Shown: positions 27,628 through 37,033, counted from the stretch's first letter. The stretch: 64,000 nucleotides of DNA from Acidobacteriota bacterium (GCA_013289835.1 JABCZG010000010.1:62001-126000); one strand, 5' to 3'. The notes: a model not told the origin generated them from the sequence alone. Numbers and translations: made by a program.

Positions 27628-28707
27628 CTACAGGTTCTTCAGGTGGGCTAGCCGGAACGGCGAGCCCAGATTTTCGCGCAACTCGATCCAGTGCTGTTCC
27701 GGGATGGACATAAACACTTCCACGACACGCGGATCAAACTGGCTACCCGAACAGCGGCGAATCTCTTCGCGCGCATGGGACATGGGCAGCGCCCGGCGGT
27801 ACGGCCGGTCGCTGATCATGGCATCCAGCGAATCGGCAATCGTAAATATGCGCGCACCGAGAGGAATCTGGTCACCCTTCAGCCCGCGAGGGTAACCGGA
27901 GCCGTCAAAGAACTCCTGGTGGGCCAGCACAATCTCCGCGGCATCGCGGAGAAAGGGGATGCGGATCAGCATGTTGTAGCCGATCTCGCAGTGTTCCCGC
28001 ATTTTGTTCTTCTCGGCGTCATCCAACGGCCCCGGCTTGCGCAGAATGCTATCCGGAATAGCCATCTTGCCGATGTCGTGAAGAAAAGCCGCGCGCGCCA
28101 GAATCGGCAAATACAGCGCCGGGACCGGCATGGCCCGCGCAACCGAAATACAAAACGCCGTGACGCGTTGGCAATGTCCTTCGGTTTCCGCATCCTTCAA
28201 GTCCAGCGCGCTGCCCAAGGCCTCCAGCGTATCGTCATACGACTGTTCCAGTTCCGTATTCTTCGCAATGAGCTGCGCGGTGCGCTCTTCCACCTTCTGT
28301 TCCAAATCCCGCTGGTAATTGCGGTTTTCGATGACCAGGCGGCGATGCTGCAGCGCGCGGCCCACGCCAAGAAAGAGCTGGTCTTTCTCGAAAGGCTTCA
28401 GGATGTAGTCATAGGCGCCGCGCCGAATGGCCTCCAGCGCTGTGGAAATATCATGGATGGCCGTGACCATGATCACCGGCACTTCGGGATCGTATTGCCG
28501 CATCCATTCGAGCAGCTTGATGCCGTCCATTTCCGGCATGATCATGTCGCTCAAGACGAGATCCGGCGTCAGCTTCTTAATTTGTTCCTGGGCGACGCGG
28601 CCGTTCTGCACTGCGGTGCAGCGGTACCCTTTCGATTCCAGCATCGTGGAAACCACTTCACGAATGGCTTCTTCGTCATCCACGACCAGTATGTTTTCGA
28701 TCTCCAC
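27628..28707 (-). CDS. Response regulator with HD-GYP phosphodiesterase output
   Basis: A two-domain cytoplasmic signalling protein of 359 residues. Residues 1-120 form a receiver domain with acidic pocket Asp10/Asp11 and phosphoacceptor Asp54 (LVLSDMIMPEMDG). A coiled coil follows (about 128-160), then an HD-GYP domain with FLHDIGKMAIPD and HQEFFDGSGYPRGLKG, the residues needed to break down cyclic di-GMP. It starts with GTG 28707 and is divergent from a hybrid histidine kinase gene 188 bp away, its likely partner. Confidence 0.93.
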   Translation of the reverse strand: MEIENILVVDDEEAIREVVSTMLESKGYRCTAVQNGRVAQEQIKKLTPDLVLSDMIMPEMDGIKLLEWMRQYDPEVPVIMVTAIHDISTALEAIRRGAYDYILKPFEKDQLFLGVGRALQHRRLVIENRNYQRDLEQKVEERTAQLIAKNTELEQSYDDTLEALGSALDLKDAETEGHCQRVTAFCISVARAMPVPALYLPILARAAFLHDIGKMAIPDSILRKPGPLDDAEKNKMREHCEIGYNMLIRIPFLRDAAEIVLAHQEFFDGSGYPRGLKGDQIPLGARIFTIADSLDAMISDRPYRRALPMSHAREEIRRCSGSQFDPRVVEVFMSIPEQHWIELRENLGSPFRLAHLKNL

Positions 28708-28895
28708 GTCGGTCCGCCCCCATTAGGCATTATATGTGACGGCACAGAGGAATGGTGGGGGCCTTGCCCACTTAGAAAATAGCGTGTTAGCGTCAGAACA
28801 ATAGCTATTCAGCAGGGCTTCTCGCCGTCCAAAGCAAGTCTCGCGGCAGCAACGATGCCGCAGTGGCGGCAATTCCGGCCGGGAGGCGGCGCAAC

Positions 28896-31800
28896 GTGTT
28901 GGGAAATCAGGGCCTACTCGGCATCGCTTTCTTCGAGGCGACCGCCTTCATCATTCTGCTGGTCCTGTTTCTGGTATTCCGCCGCGATCAGCATTCTGCG
29001 TTTTTCCGGTCCTGGCTCGGGGGCTGGTGCTGTTTTACGCTCTCCTCGTTGTGCGAAGTGGCCTTCCTGATCCGCCCATTCTCAGGCATGCATCTGGCGC
29101 TGCTTGTTGCGCAAGCCGCCGCGCTGCTTTTGTTCCTTCTCTCGGTAATGCAGTGCTCCGCCGGTTCGGACCGGCGCATCTTGTCGGTAATCCCCTTGAT
29201 TGGCTTGATTCTAGCGGTGATCTACTACATCGAACGAACCGGCCCCCAGGAGTTTGCTTCGGTCCACTGGGAAACCTCCATTCTTGAGAGCGCCATCTGC
29301 TTCGTCGCAGGCTGGATGATGTTGCGGCCCGCGATGGCCCGGCGCGGCCATGGCACCCAGCTTCTTGGCGGGATCTTTCTTTTGAGCGGACTGCATGGAC
29401 TGGACCGCCCGAACTGGCCGGAACATCCCTTGTTTCTGCTGCGAGTCGCCTTCGACCATTTTCTGGGCGTGGCACTGGGCATCGCCATGGTGGTCGTTGT
29501 TCTGGAAGGCGCGCGGAGCCGCACCGAGGAATTGAACGATAAAATGCGGCGCCTGACGCTGCTGACCGCCGCGAGCACGCAAACCCTGTCCGTTCAGGAG
29601 GTCATGGATCAAGTTCTTTCCCAGCTGGTCGAGAGCCTGGGCGCCACGCACGGTATCGTCCGATTGCTGGAAGGCGAAGGAAAGGCGGCCCAGTTGGTGG
29701 CCCGCGCCACAGTTGGTTTTGACAAAGCGTTTCTAACGCGCTACGCGAAGCTCTCCGCCACGGAGCCTTGGGCACAGCAGATCTTGAAGGGCCACTGCCA
29801 AGTCCTGCAATCCGAAGAGGAAGAGGATCTGGCAGCGCGCCAGAGAATCGGTGAGGCCGGTTTGAAAGGCTTGGTCACACTGCCGCTCCCTGGCAAGAGC
29901 GGGCCACTCGGCGTCCTTGCGGTCGGTTCCACGCAAAACGTACGGTTCCAAACCGATGAGCTGTCCTACCTCGTGAATATTGCCAATCTGCTGGGCTTGA
30001 CGCTGCAGAATGTCCGGCTGTTTGAACAGGTGAATACGGTTCAACAGCAGTGGGAATATACGTTTGATTCCATTGGCGACCCGATTTTGGTGCACGACCG
30101 CCAGGGTCGCATCCTGCGAAGCAATCAAAGGCTGACCGACTTGCTGGGCCGCGAAGGCAACGTGCTGGTCGGCCGCAGCGTCACGGAGCTTCTTTCCGCC
30201 AAAAACGCCGCTTACAAAATCTGCCCGTACTGCGAAGGAGTTGCAGGCGAAGGCGACGAACCTGACCCGTGGTTGTCAGGCTATTTCCTGTCATCGAATT
30301 CCACATTTACTGATCCATCGGAACGTCAGCTTGGCACCGTCCACGTTCTGAAAGACATCACTGATCGCAAGCGCGCCGAAGAAAAATACCGCACACTAGT
30401 CTCCAGCGTGCAGGAAGGCGTTTTCATTTCCACTCCGCAGGGTCACTTCCTCGATTTCAACGACGCGCTAATGCGCATGACCGGGTACGAGTCTCGCGAG
30501 GAATTGATGGGAATTGACATCCCCACTGTATTCTACGTGAACAATTACGATCGCGAGAGACTGAAGAAACTGTTGGAACAACATGGCTCGGTTGCCGATT
30601 TTGAATTCGATATGCGGCGCAAAGACGGTGAGGTCCGCACGATGCTGGAGTCTTCCATCGCCGTGCGCGATGCCGCGGGCAGCGTCACCGCGTATCAAGG
30701 GTTCTTGCTGGACATCACGGAACGGAAGCAAGCGGAACACGAAATCCGCCGCCGCAATCGCGAATTGTTGGTGTTGAACTCGATCGCCCAGACGCTGACC
30801 GAGTCGATGGACTTAAGCGATTCGCTGCACAGGACCTTGCGGCAGATGGCCGAGCTCTTCAGCCTGGACGCCACCTCGCTCTATCTTTTCGAGCAGGAAG
30901 GCACACAGTTGCGGCGCATCGCCGCAGTTGGCCATCGCTCGGAATATTCAAGGCATTTCCCGGCGGTAGCGGTCAAGCCGGAGCTGATGCAGCACATCCG
31001 AGCGGTCCACGCGACTTTTCTTTCCGCGCAAGGCCTGCCGCTGCCACCGGTTTTCCGGGATGCACAGCAGAAAGAAGAAATTCTTGCGGCCTACATCGTC
31101 GTTCTTTGGTCCAAAGATCGTGTCATTGGCGGTCTCGTGGTTGGCAGCCGCACGCCGCGTGAGTTTTCGTCGGCGGACGTCAACTTGCTCATTGCCGTAG
31201 GCAGCCAGATTTCCAGCGCCATCGAGCGCACCACGCTCTACGAAGAAACGCGCCAGGCGTATGACAATCTGCGCCGCACACAGGAGCAGTTGGTCCACAG
31301 CGAAAAACTGGCCGCCGTAGGCCAATTGATTTCCGGCGTTGCGCACGAACTGAATAACCCGCTGACGGCCATCCTCGGGTACAGTCAGTTGCTCACCTCC
31401 AGCGGCCAAATGGGCCCGCAGGGAATGGAATACTCCGACAAACTGTACAAGCAAGCTCAGCGCACGCACCGCATCGTCCAGAATCTCTTGAGTTTTGCCC
31501 GCCAGCACAAACCCGAGCGCATGCCGGTGCGCATCAACCAGGTCGTCGAAGACACCTTGGCGCTCCGCGACTACGACCTGCGCATGAGCAACATCCGCGT
31601 AAACCTGGAACTGGCCCCCGACCTGCCGGTGACCGCCGCCGATCCTTACCAATTGCAACAGGTCTTTTTGAATTTAGTTAACAACGCCGTGGACGCGATC
31701 CTGGAACGCTCCACCGACGGCGACTTGTGGGTCCGCACTGGAGCGAACGGCGACAAGTTGTTCATCGAGTTCACCGACAGCGGTCCAGGCGTGCAAGACG

Positions 31801-32414
31801 CTTCCCGCGTCTTCGATCCTTTCTACACCACGAAACCGGTCGGCAAAGGAACCGGTCTGGGTTTGAGTATTTGCTACGGCATTATCACGGAGCACGGTGG
31901 CACAATTCGCGTGCGGAATATTCCGACGCGCGGCGCGTCCTTTACTATTGAACTGCCCTTCCAGCCCGCGGCCCTGGCGCAATCCTCGGAGCCCGGACAA
32001 TCAAGAGTCCCCGGCAAAGATGGCCGCATTCTGCTTGTAGACCGCGATGACTCCGTACTCGAGGCGGTCGGCGCCTTCCTGCGCGGTCGCGATCATCGCG
32101 TTCAGACCGCGAAGGATACTCACGCAGCCCGTGCACTTCTAGAAAAAGAGGAATTCGATATCGTGGTGGCCGATCTGCAAGTTTGTGACGCTCCCAACGG
32201 AGAGCACCTGGCAGAATGGCTGGCGCAACAGAAGCCCGCTCTTGCGCGCAGAGTGATCTGGATGTCTGCGGCGCTGCGTTCCAGAAGCGAGGGAGATAAG
32301 ATTGCCGCGAGCGGCTGTCCGATTCTTCAAAAGCCCTTCAAAGCCAGCGATCTGCTTGCGGCAGTGGATGAACTCTTACAAAGCAGCGTCCATGTCGCTC
32401 CCGTTGAGCGATGA
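28896..32414 (+). CDS. Membrane hybrid histidine kinase (7TM-GAF-PAS-PAS-GAF-HisKA-HATPase-REC)
   Basis: A 1172-residue sensor kinase from GTG 28896 (GGAGG nine bases upstream; the earlier GTG 28863 has no ribosome site). Residues 1-215 hold about seven membrane helices. Then come a GAF domain (about 230-385), a PAS (about 390-490) with an inserted CPYC pair, a second PAS (about 495-620), a second GAF (about 635-780), the HisKA box with phosphorylated His817 (VAHELNNP), the ATP-binding N box (LVNNAVDAIL) and G boxes (GKGTGLGLSICYG). A degenerate receiver ends the protein with Asp1093 as putative acceptor (VADLQ). It is divergent from the HD-GYP regulator. Confidence 0.93.
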   Translation: MLGNQGLLGIAFFEATAFIILLVLFLVFRRDQHSAFFRSWLGGWCCFTLSSLCEVAFLIRPFSGMHLALLVAQAAALLLFLLSVMQCSAGSDRRILSVIPLIGLILAVIYYIERTGPQEFASVHWETSILESAICFVAGWMMLRPAMARRGHGTQLLGGIFLLSGLHGLDRPNWPEHPLFLLRVAFDHFLGVALGIAMVVVVLEGARSRTEELNDKMRRLTLLTAASTQTLSVQEVMDQVLSQLVESLGATHGIVRLLEGEGKAAQLVARATVGFDKAFLTRYAKLSATEPWAQQILKGHCQVLQSEEEEDLAARQRIGEAGLKGLVTLPLPGKSGPLGVLAVGSTQNVRFQTDELSYLVNIANLLGLTLQNVRLFEQVNTVQQQWEYTFDSIGDPILVHDRQGRILRSNQRLTDLLGREGNVLVGRSVTELLSAKNAAYKICPYCEGVAGEGDEPDPWLSGYFLSSNSTFTDPSERQLGTVHVLKDITDRKRAEEKYRTLVSSVQEGVFISTPQGHFLDFNDALMRMTGYESREELMGIDIPTVFYVNNYDRERLKKLLEQHGSVADFEFDMRRKDGEVRTMLESSIAVRDAAGSVTAYQGFLLDITERKQAEHEIRRRNRELLVLNSIAQTLTESMDLSDSLHRTLRQMAELFSLDATSLYLFEQEGTQLRRIAAVGHRSEYSRHFPAVAVKPELMQHIRAVHATFLSAQGLPLPPVFRDAQQKEEILAAYIVVLWSKDRVIGGLVVGSRTPREFSSADVNLLIAVGSQISSAIERTTLYEETRQAYDNLRRTQEQLVHSEKLAAVGQLISGVAHELNNPLTAILGYSQLLTSSGQMGPQGMEYSDKLYKQAQRTHRIVQNLLSFARQHKPERMPVRINQVVEDTLALRDYDLRMSNIRVNLELAPDLPVTAADPYQLQQVFLNLVNNAVDAILERSTDGDLWVRTGANGDKLFIEFTDSGPGVQDASRVFDPFYTTKPVGKGTGLGLSICYGIITEHGGTIRVRNIPTRGASFTIELPFQPAALAQSSEPGQSRVPGKDGRILLVDRDDSVLEAVGAFLRGRDHRVQTAKDTHAARALLEKEEFDIVVADLQVCDAPNGEHLAEWLAQQKPALARRVIWMSAALRSRSEGDKIAASGCPILQKPFKASDLLAAVDELLQSSVHVAPVER

Positions 32415-32957
32415 GGCTAGCTTTGCCGCGAGAGCGGCGCGCTCACCCATTTCTCTCACCGCAGTTTCCATTCGAACGCTCAAAGCGCTCAAGAGTTCAC
32501 TCAAATCCTCCAGTTGCGGGATAGGCGCGAGTCCCGCCCACAGCAGCAAACGAATCATGGAATAACGCCACGCGAACTCCATTGTCAGGCGGAACCTTTC
32601 AAATTCCTGCATCGCCGCCAGCTTAGGTGACAACTTGGCGATGATGCTTGCCATTCGCAGCAGGCTTTCGAATTCCGTTCGCAGTGCCGATAAATAGGTC
32701 AACGCGACGTGCCGTCGTTCCCGCCGCACTCGTCTCACCAGTTCTTTCGGCCCTCTTTGCGCCAGGAACTCAAAATCCGTTTTTCCCAAAGCCTGTTGAA
32801 TCGCAGGCAGAAAACTTACGTGCCGTTTTCCAGTCTCTTGCAGCGCGTTCGGGACAGCCTCCGGCCCCCGAGGCCGCGCAGGTCCGCGCAATGCCCAGGC
32901 GAGTAGGAGCAGCAATACAACAACGAGCCCTGTGAAGAAAAACATGCTGAAGCTCAT
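32376..32957 (-). CDS. Hypothetical single-pass membrane protein
   Basis: A 193-residue protein with one N-terminal membrane helix (residues 4-22, FFFTGLVVVLLLLLAWAL) and a helical, Arg-rich soluble part. I recognise no domain. Its ATG overlaps the stop of the preceding seven-helix gene by four bases, so they form an operon. Its last 39 bp overlap the tail of the histidine kinase gene on the other strand. Confidence 0.72.
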   Translation of the reverse strand: MSFSMFFFTGLVVVLLLLLAWALRGPARPRGPEAVPNALQETGKRHVSFLPAIQQALGKTDFEFLAQRGPKELVRRVRRERRHVALTYLSALRTEFESLLRMASIIAKLSPKLAAMQEFERFRLTMEFAWRYSMIRLLLWAGLAPIPQLEDLSELLSALSVRMETAVREMGERAALAAKLASSLNGSDMDAAL

Positions 32958-33742
32958 CGCCGCGGCTCCCTTGGTTTCCAGAATCGGCTGAGCTTTTCAT
33001 TGAGCGCGCGCAATCGAGCGTTAATCTCTGGCGTAACCGATTCGTAAACGCCGGACGCGACCAGCGGTTCTTCCGGGAGAGCTTCTTTCAGCGGATTCCG
33101 AAGGGCCCAGGTCCACACCAGCAAACTCGCGAGGAAGGAGAGTATCCCGAGAAGATTCCACAATCCTGCGTAACGATACAGGAACCGATCCAGAAACGTG
33201 TTGTTAACGACGGAGAAGCACGAGTACAGGCAGAAACCCAACGCGAGAGAACGATCCGAAGCCATTGCAAGCACATCGTAATAGCGCGCGAACAGCAACA
33301 GCATCACAATTACGACGGCGATGGATAGCTCCAGACTCCGGTCAACAGCCGGCAGTGCCAGTTCCCACTTACGCCGCGCAGCAAAACTGGAATACACCAT
33401 CACGAGCAATGCAGATGCGCACAGAACGCGCCAGACGAGAGCCCAAACCCCGCGGTAGCGCGCCAGCATGTGCCGGCACAACTCGGTGACTGCGAGAGCG
33501 CGCGCGACGGTCACCACACCCTGGGAGCTCCAGCCGAACAGCCACATGTTTCTGGAAGTGTAGCCCCATCGGCGCGAGGCAATATAAAAGGACACCGCCT
33601 GAGCCAGGTTCACAAGATTGTAGCCCGTGAAAACCGGATAGACGCGGTAGTTTTCACGGGCTATCAGCAAGGTCAGGAGAATGATCCCGATGCCGACGTT
33701 TACCGCCCACAAGACCTGCTGAATGTGCGCCAGCTGCTGCAT
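32954..33742 (-). CDS. Hypothetical seven-helix membrane protein
   Basis: A 262-residue inner-membrane protein with about seven transmembrane helices spread over residues 8-225 and a charged cytoplasmic C terminus ending in KLSRFWKPREPRR. No family is recognised; the helix layout resembles the sensory membrane part of some bacterial kinases. It is translationally coupled (4-bp overlap) to the single-pass membrane protein downstream, and is near a histidine kinase on the other strand, which hints at signalling but does not prove it. Confidence 0.72.
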   Translation of the reverse strand: MQQLAHIQQVLWAVNVGIGIILLTLLIARENYRVYPVFTGYNLVNLAQAVSFYIASRRWGYTSRNMWLFGWSSQGVVTVARALAVTELCRHMLARYRGVWALVWRVLCASALLVMVYSSFAARRKWELALPAVDRSLELSIAVVIVMLLLFARYYDVLAMASDRSLALGFCLYSCFSVVNNTFLDRFLYRYAGLWNLLGILSFLASLLVWTWALRNPLKEALPEEPLVASGVYESVTPEINARLRALNEKLSRFWKPREPRR

Positions 33743-33782
33743 GAAGGGCGCATCGTAACATGTTTATACGTACCGCGTAAGT

Positions 33783-33842
33783 ACTCTCGATACCCCGCCG
33801 CCTTAGGCGCATAGTACTGGGCCATCGAGAGTTGTTTTCCGC
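33783..33842 (-). repeat. Nested hairpin in leader of membrane-protein operon
   Basis: Outer arms ACTCTCGAT (33783-33791) and ATCGAGAGT (33834-33842) pair perfectly; inside, CGCC (33799-33802) pairs with GGCG (33106-type arm at 33106 is not meant; the arm is 33106+700, i.e. 33806-33809). It lies 41-100 nt upstream of the 33742 start codon, in transcript position for a 5' leader structure. It matches no riboswitch class I know. Confidence 0.45.
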
Positions 33843-33862
33843 TCCGGACGATTAGAGAACTC

Positions 33863-34159
33863 TTATGCGCCCAGGGGACCGTTCCCAAGTTGACCAGAAG
33901 GAGTGGAAAACGAGTTGGCCAACGCGCCAAAGCTCATGGGCGGTTGCGGCGGCGGAGGAAGTGGAGGAAACGGATTGCCATCGGCGATCAACGTGGCGGG
34001 CGGGTTGGGCGGAAGAGGTGGAAACGGATTCCCATCGGAACGCAGAGTGGGGTTGGTCAGGGCCGGATTATCCGGAGAGTGGTTGACGAAACAAGCAACC
34101 GGAAGTACGATGAGCACGAAAGCCAGTGAAAGCGCAATCAGACTTGCCATTTTTTTCAT
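33863..34159 (-). CDS. Secreted Pro-rich peptide with two DGNPFPPLPP repeats
   Basis: A 98-residue protein with a clear signal peptide (MKKMASLIALSLAFVLIVL) and a Cys at residue 23 that could be a weak lipobox. The mature part carries two copies of the motif DGNPFPPLPP (residues 42-51 and 60-69), each followed by a Pro run. An AGGAGG ribosome site eight bases before ATG 34159 gives strong support for translation. The function is unknown: cell-surface peptide, adhesion or SH3-binding ligand are only guesses. It stands alone, between a membrane-protein operon and a divergent gene. Confidence 0.75.
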   Translation of the reverse strand: MKKMASLIALSLAFVLIVLPVACFVNHSPDNPALTNPTLRSDGNPFPPLPPNPPATLIADGNPFPPLPPPPQPPMSFGALANSFSTPSGQLGNGPLGA

Positions 34160-34250
34160 GGGTGATGCCTCCTGCTAGGCAGAATGCGGAGGCACAGCCG
34201 TGACAGGCGGCTAGGTTTGAAAACGTTCTGTCCTCGGAACACACCACCAT

Positions 34251-34700
34251 ATGGCAGCCTTGACACAACTCCAGCAGAACCGAAGAATCGTCCAGGATTT
34301 CACACTGACGACGCTGGCGGGCATACCCGGGCTATTCGCCCGGCTGATCTACATGGGTTCTTTGCGGGATCTTTGCAGTGGCAGGTATGAACACGCGGGG
34401 CTGGCCGCCTTGTATCCGGACGAGGCTCTCCAGCAGGCTTTGCAGCTATGTCACGAGCAGATTTTTGAGCGGATTCTGGAAACGCCGCTCTTCGGCCAGT
34501 ATGAGGACTTGCGCGCTTGCCTGGCTACCATGCAGGGCGGGCTATCCGGGGCGGTAACCCACTGGCACCGCATGGAGTCTTACCGCGTCCTCGTTCCTGA
34601 ACAGTCCCCGGACTACCTCAAGGAGCTTTTCTATTCGAATCTCCGCGCTCTGCTGCAGGTGCTGCAGGAGGAAAACACCCGGGCTCGTTCAAGCGGGTAA
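34251..34700 (+). CDS. Hypothetical protein, helical, 149 residues
   Basis: An alpha-helical soluble protein without recognised domain. The conserved-looking segment FARLIYMGSLRDLCSGRYEHAGL and several Leu-rich helices suggest a small helical bundle. Its 3' end overlaps the end of the XRE regulator gene on the opposite strand by 83 bp. It begins at ATG 34251 without an obvious ribosome site. Confidence 0.65.
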   Translation: MAALTQLQQNRRIVQDFTLTTLAGIPGLFARLIYMGSLRDLCSGRYEHAGLAALYPDEALQQALQLCHEQIFERILETPLFGQYEDLRACLATMQGGLSGAVTHWHRMESYRVLVPEQSPDYLKELFYSNLRALLQVLQEENTRARSSG

Positions 34701-35448
34701 CCACGCCAGCCACTCGCCCCACAATTTCCGCTTCTTCCGGCGCCCGCCAAGCCTCTGGCAGACAACGAGATAGCGGATGAGGCTGCATCATGAGATGCGA
34801 GCCGTTCTGATAAAACCACCCGCAGCGGTACCCGTCGCGCACTTCAACGAAATACATGGGTCGGTCGTGCTCGCTAGTCCATTCGCCGTCGTCTATCTTG
34901 CGCACGGAAGCATCTACGAGCACGATGCTCCCCGGCCGGAGCAGAGGAACCATGCGCCGGTCCGATGTCCCTATATACCCATAAACGTGGCGGCTATGCC
35001 CGTTGGTGAGCACCCCCTCAAAGTGCCCCCACTGCTCCACCATGCGCGAGAGGAACTCCGTGCGCTGCGGATCAAACGCCGGGTCAAATCGCATGGGTAT
35101 CCGCAGCGAAGTCGGCGGCGCCATCAGGTGCGTTTGTGGGACCGGAATTGTCGTACCATCATGAAAACACTCCTCCACAGGCGTGTCGTACCAGCGAAGA
35201 ATATCGAGCGGATTCAGGCGATAGATAGCGGCGAGGGTATACAGCTTATGTAAGCTTGGTACAACTCCTCTGTTTTCAATCTCCGCTAGCCGGCTGATGT
35301 GCAGGATGAATTCCGGACGGCCACGGCGCGCCGCCAATTCAAAACTTGCACTTTCCACTTCTCGATACGTCATTCCCAGTCGTTCGCGAGCTTGTCGCAG
35401 ACGAAGACCTGGAAGCATATGTTCCCCGGGAGTGAGCTGCGTTCCCAT
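34618..35448 (-). CDS. XRE-type regulator with LexA/S24-like domain lacking Ser
   Basis: A 276-residue DNA-binding protein. Residues about 12-75 form an extended helix-turn-helix (LRLRQARERLGMTYREVESAS, SRLAEIENRGVVPSLHKLYTLA). Residues about 160-235 look like the S24/LexA dimer domain (MVPLLRPGSIVLVDAS, MYFVEVRDGYRCGWF), but where active members have S-M-x-P the protein has R-M-V-P, so self-cleavage is unlikely. It may instead sense a ligand or dimerise only. The start may alternatively be ATG 35418. It lies opposite to and overlaps the 149-residue gene. Confidence 0.8.
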   Translation of the reverse strand: MGTQLTPGEHMLPGLRLRQARERLGMTYREVESASFELAARRGRPEFILHISRLAEIENRGVVPSLHKLYTLAAIYRLNPLDILRWYDTPVEECFHDGTTIPVPQTHLMAPPTSLRIPMRFDPAFDPQRTEFLSRMVEQWGHFEGVLTNGHSRHVYGYIGTSDRRMVPLLRPGSIVLVDASVRKIDDGEWTSEHDRPMYFVEVRDGYRCGWFYQNGSHLMMQPHPLSRCLPEAWRAPEEAEIVGRVAGVVTRLNEPGCFPPAAPAAERGDSNRKAP

Positions 35449-35594
35449 TAGGCAGGGTACAACAGAATTACCTTTTTGTTAAACAATCGGAACACGTTTT
35501 CGGTATTTCTTTGAAGAGAGGCGTGCTTTTCCTGCCAAGCCCAGTCGGCAGCGAGATATCGACTTTTTCCCATCTCTGCTATTCTGCGAGAGAC

Positions 35595-37022
35595 ATGGCA
35601 CTCCCTCCAAAAAGTACTCAGAGCAGGTTGCTGGCCTTTGTTTTGTCCCTGACGTGGCTACTCTCCGGTACCTCCGCGACCGCCCAGGAAGCCTCCGTTG
35701 CCAAGCCTCCCGCGGATTCCAAGGCCGCCACCGATGCCGATTTCATCGCCGCCGCGGACGAAGTCCTTAGCCAGATGAGCCAGATTACCGGCCTGAAGCT
35801 GCGGACGCCGCTTAAGAAATCCTTGCGCTCCCGCGAGGAAATTCGCGATTACGTCATCAAGCAGATGAATGAGGAGAAGAATCCCGCCGAGCGCTACGCC
35901 GGCGCACGCAGCGCCGAAGCATTTGGTCTCATCCCCAAAGGATTCGACCTCGATACGTTCATGATCGACGTGCTGACGGAGCAGGTTGAGGGGCTCTACG
36001 ATCCAAAGACGCACGAGTTTTACATCGCCGACTGGAGCCCGCTCTCCGACCAGCGCATGGTGATGGCCCACGAATTGACGCATGCGCTGGAAGACCAGCA
36101 CTTTCAGATTGAGGCCTGGGAACGTGCCGCGCGTCCCAACGATGACGCCGAGCTGGCGCGAGATGCCGTCCTCGAAGGCAGCGCCATGGCCGCAATGGTG
36201 GATTACCTGATGTTGGGGACAGGCCGATCGCTCAAGGACTTGCCTGAATTTGATCCCAGCATGCTCGTAGGCGATCTGAGCAGCACTCCAACTCTGAAAA
36301 AGGCGCCGCCGTTTATCAAGGACGCTTTGATTTTCCCCTATATGAGCGGGCTAACGTTTTCGGCCGCGGTCATGAAGCAGAGCGGCTGGGAGGGGCTGCC
36401 CAGTTTGTTCGAAAAACCTCCCGTCTCCAGCCAGCAGATTCTTCATCCGGAGTTGTACAAGTCTGGGAAGATTCCGGCCAATGTCAGCTTGCCGCCGCTC
36501 GAGAAATTGCTCGGCAGCGATTGGACCAAGCTCGAAGAAAATGTGATGGGTGAATTCGGCTGGAAGGAAGTTTTGAAACAGTTCCTGGACAACGACCGCG
36601 CGAAAAGTCTTGCAGCCACCTGGGATGGCGACTGGTATGTGGTCTACGAACAGAAAAAGAGCAAGCGGCTGGTGTTGGTGACGCGCGTTCACCTGGACAA
36701 GTTGGAATCGGCGGAACGTTTCTTCGGCCAATACTCCGAAGCCCTGGAAAAGAAATATTCGGACCGCACGAATTTGTTCCGCCGCCCAAACTTCTTTTCC
36801 TTCGACACGCCCGACGGCGGCGTCTTCCTGGATTGCACCGGAGAGGAATGTGTAACAGTGGAAGGAACGACGCGCGTCGTTTTCGATGGACTGACGAAGG
36901 CTTTGGGATGGCTCCCTGCGCCGCGGCCCGAGGAACGCCCCGGCGCCGCTCATGAAAAGACGACAACGAGCTTCATTCCGCTCATGGACCCGCGCGTCCG
37001 AAGTTCAACAGGCGGGATTTGA
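35595..37022 (+). CDS. Secreted zinc metalloprotease-like protein (HELTH)
   Basis: A 475-residue exported protein. The frame is open from 35511, but ATG 35595 yields a signal peptide (SRLLAFVLSLTWLLSGTSATAQ). The sequence VMAHELTHALEDQHF carries an HExxH zinc-binding motif at about residues 158-162, followed about 36 residues later by VLEGSAMAAMVDYL, whose Glu could be the third ligand, as in gluzincins. Substrate and family are not certain. Transcription is divergent from the XRE regulator gene, which could control it. Confidence 0.8.
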   Translation: MALPPKSTQSRLLAFVLSLTWLLSGTSATAQEASVAKPPADSKAATDADFIAAADEVLSQMSQITGLKLRTPLKKSLRSREEIRDYVIKQMNEEKNPAERYAGARSAEAFGLIPKGFDLDTFMIDVLTEQVEGLYDPKTHEFYIADWSPLSDQRMVMAHELTHALEDQHFQIEAWERAARPNDDAELARDAVLEGSAMAAMVDYLMLGTGRSLKDLPEFDPSMLVGDLSSTPTLKKAPPFIKDALIFPYMSGLTFSAAVMKQSGWEGLPSLFEKPPVSSQQILHPELYKSGKIPANVSLPPLEKLLGSDWTKLEENVMGEFGWKEVLKQFLDNDRAKSLAATWDGDWYVVYEQKKSKRLVLVTRVHLDKLESAERFFGQYSEALEKKYSDRTNLFRRPNFFSFDTPDGGVFLDCTGEECVTVEGTTRVVFDGLTKALGWLPAPRPEERPGAAHEKTTTSFIPLMDPRVRSSTGGI

Positions 37023-37033
37023 CCGAGAATCGG

